Source: Streptomyces populi
GTDB taxonomy: Bacteria; Actinomycetota; Actinomycetes; Streptomycetales; Streptomycetaceae
Length of the DNA: 64,000 nucleotides
Assembly: GCF_002911015.1 (NCBI RefSeq)
Contig: NZ_KZ626860.1
Coordinates: 38,050-102,049, forward strand
Direction of reading: 5' to 3'
Shown piece by piece: positions 8,557-16,716 of the stretch. Under the pieces are notes generated by a model. That model had not been told where the DNA came from, did not search any database, and saw nothing but the letters and a program-made list of their open reading frames with translations. Numbering within the stretch: the first letter of the stretch is position 1; every line of letters begins with the position of its first letter. The position numbers and the translations under genes are program-made.

Positions 8557-9642
8557 TCAGCTCGCCAGCGCCTCCTCGGCCTGGCCGGGGCGCTGCTCCG
8601 CGACCCGTACCGGCGTCACCTCGCGGTGCGCCGGGTCCCGTACCTCGCCGACCAGCAGTTCCAGCACGTCCTCGAGGGCCACGAGGCCGAGGACCTTCCC
8701 GGAGGCGTCGGCGACCTGGGCGAGGTGGGTGGCGGCACGGCGCATCACGGTGAGGGCGTCGTCCAGCGGGAGTTCGGACCGCAGGGTGGTCATCGGCCGC
8801 CACATCTGCTGCGGCACCGCCCGCTCGGACTCCTCCAGGTCGAGGACGTCCTTCACGTGGAGGTAGCAGCCCATGAAGGCGCCGTTCTCCGCGACCACCG
8901 GGAACCGGGAGTACCCGGTGCGCGCGGTGAGCGCGACCACCTGGCCCGGGGTGACCGACGGGTCCACGGTGACCAGCGAGGCGCCGTCGAGGAGGACGTC
9001 GGTGACCGGGCGGGAGCCGAGTTCCAGGGCGTCCTCGAGGCGCTCCTGCTCCTCGGGTTCGAGGAGTCCCGCCTGTCCGGAGTCCTCCACCAGCCGGTTG
9101 AGCTGCTCGCTGGTGAAGACCGCCTCGACCTCGTCCTTGGGCTCGACCCGGAACAGCTTGAGGATCAGCTGCGCGCAGGCGCCGAGGGCCACCGTGACCG
9201 GGCGGCACACCCGTGCGAAGGCGACCAGTCCGGGACTGAGCCACAGGGCCGTCTTCTCGGGCGCGGCCATCGCCAGGTTCTTCGGGACCATCTCGCCGAT
9301 GACGAGGTGGAAGAAGACGACGAGGGCGAGCGCGATCACGTAGCCGAGGGGGTGGATCACCCCGTGCGGCAGCCGGACCGCCTCGAAGACCGGCTCCAGC
9401 AGCCGGGCGACCGTGGGCTCGGCGACCGCGCCGAGGGTCAGCGAGCACAGCGTGATGCCGAACTGGGCCGCCGCCATCATCTGCGGCAGGCGCTCCAGGC
9501 CGTACAGGACCTGCCGGGAGCGGGCGGTGCCCAGCGGTTCGATCTGGCTGCGCCGTACGGACACGAGCGCGAACTCGGCGCCGACGAAGAAGCCGTTGGC
9601 GAGCACCAGCAGGCCCGCGAACAGCAGTTGGAGCATGCTCAT
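8557..9642 (-). CDS. DUF21/CBS-pair membrane protein (CNNM/CorC-like), short paralogue
   Basis: 361 aa. The N terminus MSMLQLLFAGLLVLANGFFVGAE starts a DUF21 transmembrane domain (about three to four spans, to roughly residue 175). A CBS pair follows (VTDVLLDGASLVTVDPSVTPGQVVALTAR; VLGLVALEDVLELLVGEVRD). The C-terminal CorC/HlyC domain of the family is missing; the protein ends soon after the second CBS motif. Relatives are linked to Mg/Co efflux and older annotations call them haemolysins. It overlaps the stop of the longer paralogue upstream by 4 bp (ATGA), so the two are translationally coupled and may form a heteromer. Confidence 0.9.
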   Translation of the reverse strand: MSMLQLLFAGLLVLANGFFVGAEFALVSVRRSQIEPLGTARSRQVLYGLERLPQMMAAAQFGITLCSLTLGAVAEPTVARLLEPVFEAVRLPHGVIHPLGYVIALALVVFFHLVIGEMVPKNLAMAAPEKTALWLSPGLVAFARVCRPVTVALGACAQLILKLFRVEPKDEVEAVFTSEQLNRLVEDSGQAGLLEPEEQERLEDALELGSRPVTDVLLDGASLVTVDPSVTPGQVVALTARTGYSRFPVVAENGAFMGCYLHVKDVLDLEESERAVPQQMWRPMTTLRSELPLDDALTVMRRAATHLAQVADASGKVLGLVALEDVLELLVGEVRDPAHREVTPVRVAEQRPGQAEEALAS

Positions 9643-10970
9643 CGGACGGCCTCCGGGGCGAGCGCGGTCCGCACGAGGCGGACGCGTTCGGCGCGGTAGT
9701 GCCCGACCTGCCGCACCACGAGGCGCCAGCCCGGGAGCTCCGCCTTGTCGCCGGGGGCCGGGATCCGGCCCAGCAGGTCGGCGACGAGGCCGGCCACGGT
9801 CTCGTACGGCCCCTCGGGCACGTCGAGGCCTATGCGCTGGAGGATGTCGACCCGGCAGCTGCCGTCGGCGTCCCAGGCGGGCCGGCCGTCCTCGGGGGGA
9901 GCCGCCGCGAGCTCGGGCTGCTCCCCCTGCACGTCGTCGTGCTCGTCGCGGACCTCGCCGACGAGTTCCTCGACGATGTCCTCCAGGGTCACCACGCCGG
10001 CCGTGCCGCCGTACTCGTCGACGACGACGGCGATCGGCTGTTCGCTGCGCAGCCGCTCCAGGAGGGGCTGCACGGGCAGGGTCTCCGGGACGAGCAGCGG
10101 GGCCTGGGCGATCCGGCCCACGGGGGTGCGCAGCCGGTCGTGCGCGGGGATCGCGAGGGCGTCCTTGAGGTGCACCATGCCCACGACCTCGTCGATCCGC
10201 TCCCGGTAGACGGGGAAGCGGGACAGGCCGGTGGCACGGGTGAGGTTGACGACGTCCTCGGCGGTGGCCGACGACTGGAGGGCGCTGACCTTCACCCGCG
10301 GCGTCATGACGTGCTGCGCGGTGAGGTCGGCCAGGGACATCGTGCGGACGAAGAGGTCCGCGGTGTCCTGTTCCAGGGCGCCCGCGCGGGCCGAGTGGCG
10401 GGCGAGGGAGACGAGTTCGCCGGGGGTGCGGGCGGAGGCCAGCTCCTCGGCGGGTTCCACGCCCAGGGCGCGGACGAGCCGGTTGGCGACCGCGTTCAGC
10501 GCGGCGATCACCGGCCGGAACAGCCGGGAGAAGACGTGCTGCGGGCCGGCGACGAAGCGGGCCACCTGGAGCGGCTTGGACACCGCCCAGTTCTTGGGCA
10601 CGAGTTCACCGACCACCATCTGCACGGCCGAGGCCAGCAGCATGCCGGTCACCACGGCGACGCCGGGCACCGCGCCCTCGGGCAGTCCGAGCGCCCCGAA
10701 CGGGCCGTCCAGCAACTGGGCGAGGGCCGGTTCGGCGAGCATGCCGACGACGAGCGAGGTGATGGTGATGCCGAGCTGGGTGCCGGAGAGCTGGAAGGAC
10801 AGCTCCTTGAGCGACTCGACGACCGTGCCGGCGCGTCTGTCGCCGTCGGCCGCGGCCTTCTCGGCGTCGGGGCGCTCGACGGTGACGAGGCCGAACTCGG
10901 CGGCCACGAAGAAGCCGTTGGCGAGGATCAGCAGGAACGCCGCGCCAAGGAGCAACAGGGGGATGGTCAT
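9639..10970 (-). CDS. DUF21/CBS/CorC-domain membrane protein, full-length paralogue
   Basis: 443 aa. DUF21 begins MTIPLLLLGAAFLLILANGFF with spans to about residue 180. CBS repeats include HVMTPRVKVSALQSSATAED and VVDEYGGTAGVVTLEDIVEELVGEV. A CorC/HlyC transporter-associated domain follows (RVDILQRIGLDVPEGPYETVAGLV). It resembles CNNM-type Mg/Co transporters; the adenylate-binding CBS pair suggests nucleotide control. First gene of a coupled pair, with the downstream short paralogue overlapping by 4 bp. The 197 bp upstream hold a hairpin for the preceding operon but no clear promoter. Confidence 0.9.
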   Translation of the reverse strand: MTIPLLLLGAAFLLILANGFFVAAEFGLVTVERPDAEKAAADGDRRAGTVVESLKELSFQLSGTQLGITITSLVVGMLAEPALAQLLDGPFGALGLPEGAVPGVAVVTGMLLASAVQMVVGELVPKNWAVSKPLQVARFVAGPQHVFSRLFRPVIAALNAVANRLVRALGVEPAEELASARTPGELVSLARHSARAGALEQDTADLFVRTMSLADLTAQHVMTPRVKVSALQSSATAEDVVNLTRATGLSRFPVYRERIDEVVGMVHLKDALAIPAHDRLRTPVGRIAQAPLLVPETLPVQPLLERLRSEQPIAVVVDEYGGTAGVVTLEDIVEELVGEVRDEHDDVQGEQPELAAAPPEDGRPAWDADGSCRVDILQRIGLDVPEGPYETVAGLVADLLGRIPAPGDKAELPGWRLVVRQVGHYRAERVRLVRTALAPEAVR

Positions 10971-11088
10971 GCCGCCGCCTCGCTATGTCGGAAGGGGGCG
11001 GCGCAGGTACTACAGGACGATCCGTCCATCGCTGGAGGGAGTCACTCCTCGGGTAGCAGGGGGCCTCTGAGGGCGGGAGCACGACGGA

Positions 11089-11117
11089 GGCGGAGGCGCG
11101 ATGAAAACGCCTCCGCC
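11089..11117 (-). terminator. Terminator of the rib-his operon
   Basis: A perfect 10-bp inverted repeat (GGCGGAGGCG 11089-11098 with CGCCTCCGCC 11108-11117), about 50 bp past the stop of the last gene of the operon. Confidence 0.65.
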
Positions 11118-11167
11118 GACAGATTAATCAAGACATGGGTTCTCGGGGCAGGGTGGAGGGCCGAGAG

Positions 11168-11635
11168 TCAGCTCTCGTGTCCGCCGTTGCGCCCGTCCGG
11201 CTCCGGGATCGCGCGGGCCGAAGCCAGGGCCCGCAGAGCACGGGCGTCCTCGATGGCGCGCTGCCTGGCGATGCCCGGCTGGATGCCGAGCGCCGGGAGA
11301 CTGGTGCCGTCGCTGAGGTCGAGGAACACCCAGGGGTCGCCGGGACGCAGGTTGACCTGGAGGATCTCCGCCCAGTCCAGGTGCCGGCGGCTCGCGATGT
11401 TGACGACGGTGACACCGCTCTCGTCGGCGACGACCTTGGGCCGCGCGAGCAGCACGAGCACGCCGAAGAGCAGCGCCGCGGTGAGGATGAAGCTGAGCCG
11501 CTCCCCCGGGCCTAGTTGCTCCAGAAGCATGGCGACCGTGGTGATGACCACAAGGATCGAGGCGCCCGCGGTGAGCAGCACGGCCCGGGTACGGGAAGGG
11601 CGGAAAGTTATGGGAAGGGAGGGAAGATCCGACAT
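11168..11635 (-). CDS. PH-domain membrane protein, end of the rib-his operon
   Basis: 155 aa. Two hydrophobic segments (AVLLTAGASILVVITTVAML and FILTAALLFGVLVLLA, residues about 18-66) are followed by a bacterial PH fold (VVADESGVTVVNIASRRHLDWAEILQVNL ... WVFLDLSDGTSLPALGIQ). It is common in actinobacteria next to hisG. Its role is unknown; PH-like domains of this class are membrane-anchored adaptors. It starts 14 bp after the hisG stop, so it is the last gene of the operon. Confidence 0.8.
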   Translation of the reverse strand: MSDLPSLPITFRPSRTRAVLLTAGASILVVITTVAMLLEQLGPGERLSFILTAALLFGVLVLLARPKVVADESGVTVVNIASRRHLDWAEILQVNLRPGDPWVFLDLSDGTSLPALGIQPGIARQRAIEDARALRALASARAIPEPDGRNGGHES

Positions 11636-11649
11636 GTCCGTTGGTTCCG

Positions 11650-12507
11650 TCAGAGCCGGCAGGCGTGGATGGCCGTGGTCAGGATGGCCCGCGCGCCGAG
11701 CGCGTACAGGTCGTCCATGATCCGCTGGGCCTCCTTGGAGGGGACCATGGCGCGGACGGCGACCCAGCCCTCGTTGTGCAGGGGCGAGATGGTCGGCGAC
11801 TCCAGGCCGGGAGTGAGCGCGACGGCCCTCTCCAGGTGCTCGGCGCGGCAGTCGTAGTCCATCATCACGTACGTCCGCGCGACCAGCACGCCCTGGAGGC
11901 GGCGCAGGAACTGCTGCACCTTGGGCTCGGCGTCCTCGGTGGGGCCGGCCCCGACGCGGCGGACGACGACGGCCTCGGACTTCATGATCGGCTCGCCGAA
12001 GATCTCCAGACCGGCGTTGCGCAGCGAGGTCCCGGTCTCCACGACGTCCGCGATGACCTCGGCGACACCGAGTTCGATGGCGGTCTCGACGGCGCCGTCG
12101 AGGTGGACGACGGAGGCGTCGATGCCGTGGTCGGCGAGGTGCCCCGCGACGATGCCCTCGTAGGAGGTGGCGATCGTCCTGCCCTTCAGGTCCGCGACGC
12201 CGTTGGCGGTGCCCGGCTTGGCGGCGAAGCGGAAGGTGGAGCGGGCGAAGCCGAGCGGGAGGATCTCCTCGGCGTCGGCTCCGGAGTCGACCAGCAGGTC
12301 GCGGCCGGTGATGCCGATGTCTAGCTTGCCGGAGGAGACGTAGATCGCGATGTCCCGGGGGCGGAGGTAGAAGAACTCGACCTCGTTGTTCGGGTCGACG
12401 ATCCGCAGTTCCTTGGACTCCCGGCGCTGCTGGTAGCCGGCCTCATGCAGCATGTCCGCCGCAGGTCCTGAGAGGGAACCCTTGTTGGGGACGGCGATGC
12501 GCAGCAT
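11650..12507 (-). CDS. hisG: ATP phosphoribosyltransferase, long form
   Basis: Catalyses ATP + PRPP to phosphoribosyl-ATP, the first and feedback-controlled step of histidine synthesis. 285 aa from MLRIAVPNKGSLSGPAADML. The two-lobed catalytic domain shows DIGITGRDLLVDSGAD and a PRPP-binding loop near EVIADVVETGTSLRNAGL. The C-terminal ACT-like regulatory domain (about residues 205-285, GLESPTISPLHNEGWVAV) marks the long, self-sufficient hexameric form that needs no HisZ and binds histidine. Located 86 bp after hisE in the riboflavin-led operon rather than in the main his cluster. Confidence 0.97.
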   Translation of the reverse strand: MLRIAVPNKGSLSGPAADMLHEAGYQQRRESKELRIVDPNNEVEFFYLRPRDIAIYVSSGKLDIGITGRDLLVDSGADAEEILPLGFARSTFRFAAKPGTANGVADLKGRTIATSYEGIVAGHLADHGIDASVVHLDGAVETAIELGVAEVIADVVETGTSLRNAGLEIFGEPIMKSEAVVVRRVGAGPTEDAEPKVQQFLRRLQGVLVARTYVMMDYDCRAEHLERAVALTPGLESPTISPLHNEGWVAVRAMVPSKEAQRIMDDLYALGARAILTTAIHACRL

Positions 12508-12593
12508 GAGGTCGGCTTCCTTTGCTCGGTGGTGTTCGGGGTGGGTGGGACGGGCGGACGTGCTCGGTGAGGGGGTACCGCTGGAAGCGGCCC

Positions 12594-12866
12594 CTACAGA
12601 TGCGCGTACACGTCGTCGAGGGAGATCCCGCGCGCGACCATCATCACCTGGACGTGGTAGAGCAGCTGCGAGATCTCCTCGGCGGCGGCGTCCTTGCCCT
12701 CGTACTCGGCGGCCATCCAGACCTCCGCGGCCTCTTCGACGACCTTCTTGCCGATGGCATGGACGCCCTTGCCGACGAGTTCGGCGGTGCGCGAGGTGGC
12801 GGGATCGCCCGTGGCGGCCTTGTGCTGGAGCTCGGTGAAGAGCTCCTCGAACGTCTTATTGGACAT
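12594..12866 (-). CDS. hisE: Phosphoribosyl-ATP pyrophosphatase
   Basis: Hydrolyses PR-ATP to PR-AMP, step two of histidine synthesis. 90 aa from ATG 12866 ([13 protein letters not shown]), with GAGGAC upstream. The all-alpha NTP-pyrophosphohydrolase signature is visible: [20 protein letters not shown] and [14 protein letters not shown], whose Glu/Asp residues bind Mg. A monofunctional HisE of this size is usual in actinobacteria, where HisI is separate. It lies directly before hisG, so steps 1 and 2 are co-expressed. Confidence 0.96.
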   Translation of the reverse strand: MSNKTFEELFTELQHKAATGDPATSRTAELVGKGVHAIGKKVVEEAAEVWMAAEYEGKDAAAEEISQLLYHVQVMMVARGISLDDVYAHL

Positions 12867-12900
12867 GGTGGTCCTCACCCTACGCGCTCGGGGCCGTACC

Positions 12901-13386
12901 TCAGTGCCAGGGTTCAGATACTGAGCGGAGGGTGGCCGCGGTCGCCACGGCGGCCGTCACCGCCTCGTGGCCCTTGTCCTCGTTGGAGCCCTCGATGCCC
13001 GCCCGGTCCAGGGCCTGCTCCTCGGTGTCACAGGTCAGCACGCCGAAGCCGATGGGGACGCCGGTCTCGATGGAGACCTGGGTGAGGCCCTGGGTGACGC
13101 CCTGGCACACGTACTCGAAGTGGGGGGTCCCACCGCGGATGACGACGCCGAGCGCGACGATCGCGTCGTAGCCGCGGCCCGCCAGGACCTTGGCGGCGAC
13201 CGGCAGTTCGAAGCTGCCGGGGACCCGCAACAGGGTCGGCTCGTCGATTCCCAGCTCGCGCAGGGCGCGCAGCGCGCCGTCGACGAGACCGTCCATCACC
13301 TTGTCGTGCCACTGTGCCGCGATGACCGCGACCCGCAGGTCGCCGCAGTTGCGTACGGACAGTTCAGGTGCACCCTTGCCGCTCAC
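12901..13386 (-). CDS. ribH: 6,7-dimethyl-8-ribityllumazine synthase
   Basis: Condenses ribitylaminouracil with 3,4-dihydroxy-2-butanone-4-phosphate, the penultimate step to riboflavin. 161 aa. Recognisable are [32 protein letters not shown] with the catalytic His of the family in that strand, and [20 protein letters not shown] with the phosphate-binding region. Usually forms 60-mer or pentameric cages. Separated from ribBA by 102 bp that contain a short tandem repeat; still within the FMN-riboswitch operon. Confidence 0.97.
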   Translation of the reverse strand: MSGKGAPELSVRNCGDLRVAVIAAQWHDKVMDGLVDGALRALRELGIDEPTLLRVPGSFELPVAAKVLAGRGYDAIVALGVVIRGGTPHFEYVCQGVTQGLTQVSIETGVPIGFGVLTCDTEEQALDRAGIEGSNEDKGHEAVTAAVATAATLRSVSEPWH

Positions 13387-13428
13387 GTCTCTCCTTCAGT
13401 CCCGCTGTGCCGTGTTGCCGATAGTTCC

Positions 13429-13452
13429 GTGCTGTCGTGCTGTCGTGCTGTC
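13429..13452. repeat. Three tandem copies of an 8-bp unit between ribBA and ribH
   Basis: GTGCTGTC is repeated exactly three times (13429-13436, 13437-13444, 13445-13452) in the 102-bp ribBA-ribH spacer. Copy number may vary by slippage; no function is evident. Confidence 0.8.
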
Positions 13453-13488
13453 GTGCCGATGGTGCCGTGTGCCGCCGGTCGTGCGGGG

Positions 13489-14820
13489 TCACTGGCTCCC
13501 GCAGGCCGACACGGTGACCGAGTCGAGCCAGGGCAGGTCGTGTCCCATCCGGTCCCGCTTGGTCCGCAGGTAGCTCAGGTTGTGCTCGCCCGCCTGGACC
13601 GGCATCGGTTCCCGCCCGGTGACCCGCAGGCCGTACCGGACGAGCGCGTCGGTCTTGTCGGGGTTGTTGGTCATCAGGCGCAGGCTGCGGACGCCGAGGT
13701 CCTCCAGGATCCGGGCGCTCGCGCCGTAGTCCCGGGCGTCGGCGGGCAGGCCGAGTTCCAGGTTGGCGTCGAGGGTGTCCCGGCCGCGCTCCTGGAGTTC
13801 GTACGCGCGCAGCTTGGAGAGCAGGCCGATGCCGCGCCCCTCGTGGCCGCGCAGGTAGACCACGATGCCGCGGCCTTCGGCCTGGATGCGCTCCATGGAC
13901 GTCTGGAGCTGGGGACCGCAGTCGCAGCGGTGCGAGTGGAACACGTCGCCGGTGAGGCATTCGGAGTGGACGCGGACGAGGACGTCCTCGCCGTCGCCGA
14001 TCTCGCCGTGGACGAGGGCGACGTGCTCGACGCCGTCGGCGGTGGAACGGTAGCCGTAGGCGGTGAACTCACCGAAGGCGGTGGGCAGACGGACCTCGGC
14101 CTCGCGCCGGACGGTGGGGGCGGCGGCACCCGTCTCCGCCGACGTGCCGTGCTCGGTGGAGCGGCGGTAGGCGATCAGGTCCTCGATGGAGATGATCGTC
14201 AGGCCGTGCTTGCGGGCGAAGGGGATCAGCTCGGGCAGCCGGAGCATCCGGCCGTCCTCGCCCGCGATCTCGACGATCGCCCCGGCCGGGCGCAGTCCCG
14301 CGAGGCGGGCCAGGTCGACGGCGGCCTCGGTGTGGCCGTTGCGGGCCAGCACACCTCCGGGCCGCGCGCGCAGCGGGAAGATGTGGCCGGGGCGCACGAA
14401 GTCGTCGGCCCCCGAGACACCGTCGGCGAGGAGCCGCAGGGTGGCGGCGCGGTCGGCCGCCGAGATGCCGGTGGTCACCCCGTGGGCGGCGGACGCGTCC
14501 ACCGACACCGTGAACGCGGTCTTCATCGACTCGGTGTTGTCGTCGACCATCTGCGGCAGGCGCAGCCGGTCGAGTTCGTCGCCCTCCATCGGCGCGCAGA
14601 TCAGTCCGCGGCACTCGCTCATCATGAAGGCGACGATCTCGGGGGTCGCCTTCTCGGCGGCGACGACGAGGTCCCCCTCGTTCTCGCGGTCCTCGTCGTC
14701 GACGACCACGATGGGACGGCCGGCCGCGATGTCGGCGATGGCCTGCTCGACGGGGTCGAGCGCGAAGTCCGAGGCATCCTGATCGTGCCCGGTGCTGTAC
14801 CAAACCGGCGCCGTTGTCAT
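13489..14820 (-). CDS. ribBA: Bifunctional DHBP synthase / GTP cyclohydrolase II
   Basis: Makes both precursors of riboflavin. The N-terminal half (about residues 25-225) turns ribulose-5-phosphate into 3,4-dihydroxy-2-butanone-4-phosphate: [20 protein letters not shown] holds the Mg-binding acidic loop. The C-terminal half is GTP cyclohydrolase [22 protein letters not shown] supplies the three zinc cysteines, and [19 protein letters not shown] the catalytic and GTP-binding residues. 443 aa, normal for the fusion. Its start overlaps the stop of ribM by 4 bp (ATGA), so translation is coupled. Confidence 0.97.
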   Translation of the reverse strand: MTTAPVWYSTGHDQDASDFALDPVEQAIADIAAGRPIVVVDDEDRENEGDLVVAAEKATPEIVAFMMSECRGLICAPMEGDELDRLRLPQMVDDNTESMKTAFTVSVDASAAHGVTTGISAADRAATLRLLADGVSGADDFVRPGHIFPLRARPGGVLARNGHTEAAVDLARLAGLRPAGAIVEIAGEDGRMLRLPELIPFARKHGLTIISIEDLIAYRRSTEHGTSAETGAAAPTVRREAEVRLPTAFGEFTAYGYRSTADGVEHVALVHGEIGDGEDVLVRVHSECLTGDVFHSHRCDCGPQLQTSMERIQAEGRGIVVYLRGHEGRGIGLLSKLRAYELQERGRDTLDANLELGLPADARDYGASARILEDLGVRSLRLMTNNPDKTDALVRYGLRVTGREPMPVQAGEHNLSYLRTKRDRMGHDLPWLDSVTVSACGSQ

Positions 14821-15452
14821 GCCGGGGCTCCTTCCATGACGGGCTGCCCGGCCTCACGGGAGCGCAGCCACCAGTCGCGCATGCCCCACAGGACGAGCGC
14901 GCCGTACAGGACGTAGACGAAACCGGAGAAGGCGTAGCCGTTGGCGAAGTTGAGCGGGACGCCCACCACGTCGACGAGCAGCCAGGCGAACCAGAACTCG
15001 ACCATGCCGCGGGCCTGCGCGTACATGGCGACGATCGTGCCGACGAAGATGTAGGCGTCGGGCCAGGGGTCCCAGGACAGCGTCGGGTACGCGTGGAACA
15101 GGCCGCTGACCGCGAGGGTGCCCACGGCCGCGGCGCCCACCATGGCCGCGCGTTCGCGCCAGGTGGCGAACCGGACGGAGACGCGCCCGTCCTCGCTCTC
15201 GCCGCGGTTCCACCGCCACCAGCCCCACAGGGCGACGGCGATGACCACGACCTGCTTGCCGGCGCTGCCGGTGAGGTGGCCGAAGAAGGCGGCGAAGAGG
15301 ACGAGTCCGGAGAGGAGCTGGACGGGCCAGCTCCACACGGAGCGCCGCCAGCCGAGCGCCAGGGCGATCAGACCGATCACGTTGCCGATCATGTCCGACC
15401 ACACGATGTGCTGGTCGAGGAGGACGAAGGCCTCGGAGTTGAGCCAGTTCAC
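14817..15452 (-). CDS. ribM: PnuC-family vitamin transporter, probable riboflavin transporter RibM
   Basis: 211 aa with about seven to eight membrane segments ([53 protein letters not shown]). The Trp-rich PnuC signature WGWWRWNRG is present. PnuC proteins transport unphosphorylated vitamins by facilitated diffusion. The position between ribE and ribBA, overlapping both by 4 bp under an FMN riboswitch, makes riboflavin the likely substrate rather than nicotinamide riboside, as described for RibM/PnuX of Corynebacterium and Streptomyces davaonensis. Transport specificity is inferred from context. Confidence 0.85.
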   Translation of the reverse strand: MNWLNSEAFVLLDQHIVWSDMIGNVIGLIALALGWRRSVWSWPVQLLSGLVLFAAFFGHLTGSAGKQVVVIAVALWGWWRWNRGESEDGRVSVRFATWRERAAMVGAAAVGTLAVSGLFHAYPTLSWDPWPDAYIFVGTIVAMYAQARGMVEFWFAWLLVDVVGVPLNFANGYAFSGFVYVLYGALVLWGMRDWWLRSREAGQPVMEGAPA

Positions 15453-16072
15453 CTGCCCGCCTCCTGTGCGCCGGGCTGCTCACCGCGTGCGCCCAGCAGC
15501 CGCTCGACGTACTTGGCGATCACGTCGACCTCGAGGTTGACCGGGTCGCCGGGCTGCTTGTGGCCCAGCGTGGTCAGGTCGAGGGTGGTGGGGATGAGGC
15601 TGACGGTGAAGAAGTCGGGACCGGCGTCGACCACGGTCAGGCTGATGCCGTCGACGGTGATGGAGCCCTTCTCGACCACGTAGCGCGAAAGGTCGGCGGG
15701 CAGCGAGATCTTGACGATCTCCCAGTTCTCGGACGGCTTGCGCTCGATGACCGCGCCGGTGCCGTCGACGTGTCCCTGCACGATGTGGCCGCCGAGGCGC
15801 TCTCCCACGGCCATCGGCCGTTCCAGGTTGACGCGGGAGCCGACGGTGAGGGCACCGAGGCTGGAGCGGTTCAGGGTTTCGGCCATGACGTCGGCGGTGA
15901 ACTCGTCACCCTCGTGCTCGACCACGGTGAGACAGACTCCGTTGACGGCGATGGAGTCGCCGTGCTGCGCGCCCTGCGTGACGACGGGGCCACGCAGCCG
16001 GAAACGCGAGGCGTCGTCGAGGATCTCGACGGCGGTGACCTCACCCAGCTCTTCGACGATTCCGGTGAACAC
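15449..16072 (-). CDS. ribE: Riboflavin synthase alpha chain
   Basis: Dismutates two lumazines to riboflavin and ribitylaminouracil. 207 aa built of two similar lumazine-binding barrels: MFTGIVEELGEVTAVEILDD with NGVCLTVVEHEGDEFTADVM, and GHIVQGHVDGTGAVIERKP with VDGISLTVVDAGPDFFTV. First gene after the FMN riboswitch. Its last codons overlap ribM (4 bp). Called ribE or ribC depending on the organism. Confidence 0.96.
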   Translation of the reverse strand: MFTGIVEELGEVTAVEILDDASRFRLRGPVVTQGAQHGDSIAVNGVCLTVVEHEGDEFTADVMAETLNRSSLGALTVGSRVNLERPMAVGERLGGHIVQGHVDGTGAVIERKPSENWEIVKISLPADLSRYVVEKGSITVDGISLTVVDAGPDFFTVSLIPTTLDLTTLGHKQPGDPVNLEVDVIAKYVERLLGARGEQPGAQEAGR

Positions 16073-16227
16073 TTCCCGGGTCCTCCTGCCTCATGGGGCA
16101 CGGACTCCGGGGCTGTCGATGACGACACAATGAGCGGACCGCGGCACACCGGGAGCGACGCCGAAAGGACACCCGTCCCGCAGGACGAGCAGCAACAAAC
16201 GGCAGCGCGCACGAATGCCCGCCCGCC

Positions 16228-16354
16228 GCGCACTGCCTCCCATCCGGACTTTAACCGTCGGTCCAGGAATTTCACCTGGTCAACCGGCCGCTGGAAGCGA
16301 CCGGGTCGCGGACTGTAACCGCCGGTTCGGAATTACACCGACCCCGGAGTGCGC
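16228..16354 (-). promoter_or_regulatory. FMN riboswitch (RFN element)
   Basis: On the minus strand the conserved blocks follow in order: GGGGTCGGTGTAATTCC, AACCGGCGGTTACAGTCC, GACCAGGTGAAATTCCTGG, ACCGACGGTTAAAGTCC and GGATGGGAGGCAGTGCGC. The closing helix P1 pairs GCGCACT (16348-16354 read on minus) with AGTGCGC (16228-16234) without mismatch. FMN binding normally shuts off expression. About 155 bp of C-rich sequence lies between the aptamer and ribE and would be the expression platform; no textbook terminator is evident, so translational control is also possible. Confidence 0.96.
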
Positions 16355-16517
16355 TGCTTCTGGTACATGGCCAGTGTGCCACGCCCGATCGACGGCCATG
16401 CGGTCACATCCCTGTGGGGTGGCTCACAGGCGATCCGCATGGACTTCCACGGAACGGTTCGCCGGTCAACTTCCCCGCCCCCGCGCGGCCTTGGGCCGCG
16501 GCGCACATCTTCGCGAC

Positions 16518-16559
16518 TGGTCCATACCTATTGACGCTATGGTCTAGTCCTCTTAGTGT
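16518..16559 (+). promoter_or_regulatory. Promoter with chitinase-type direct repeats, upstream of the ECF41 gene
   Basis: TTGACG (16531-16536), a 17-bp spacer and TAGTGT (16554-16559) form a good sigma-70 promoter. Two 12-bp direct repeats flank or overlap the -35 box: TGGTCCATACCT (16518-16529) and TGGTCTAGTCCT (16540-16551), spaced by 22 bp. They resemble the direct repeats of Streptomyces chitinase promoters and half of a DasR dre site. Only the ECF41 gene lies downstream. Confidence 0.5.
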
Positions 16560-16608
16560 CCTCGATCAAGACTGCGTGATCATTCATTGCCGGTCCCCCC
16601 ACGATCGA

Positions 16609-16647
16609 CCCGGCGGCGGTGACGAAGGCCCTTGCCCCGCCGCCGGG
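16609..16647 (+). other. Strong hairpin in the leader of the ECF41 gene
   Basis: An 11-bp perfect inverted repeat (CCCGGCGGCGG 16609-16619, CCGCCGCCGGG 16637-16647) sits between the promoter at 16531-16559 and the sigma start. There is no T tract; it may slow or stop transcription, or only shape the leader. The gap 16073-16716 otherwise holds the FMN riboswitch and a small inverted repeat CCTGTG/CACAGG at 16411-16430. Confidence 0.4.
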
Positions 16648-16716
16648 TCTCCAGCAGGCCCGGCGGACCGGCCCCCACGTGATCCGCGGACGTGCGGCCT
16701 CTGCGACGCTGGAGGC

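Noticed and set aside
12901..14820. A lumazine-riboflavin-type light or antibiotic cluster (roseoflavin-like)
   Set aside because: Only the standard riboflavin genes and RibM are present; no roseoflavin-type methyltransferase or phosphatase genes are nearby.
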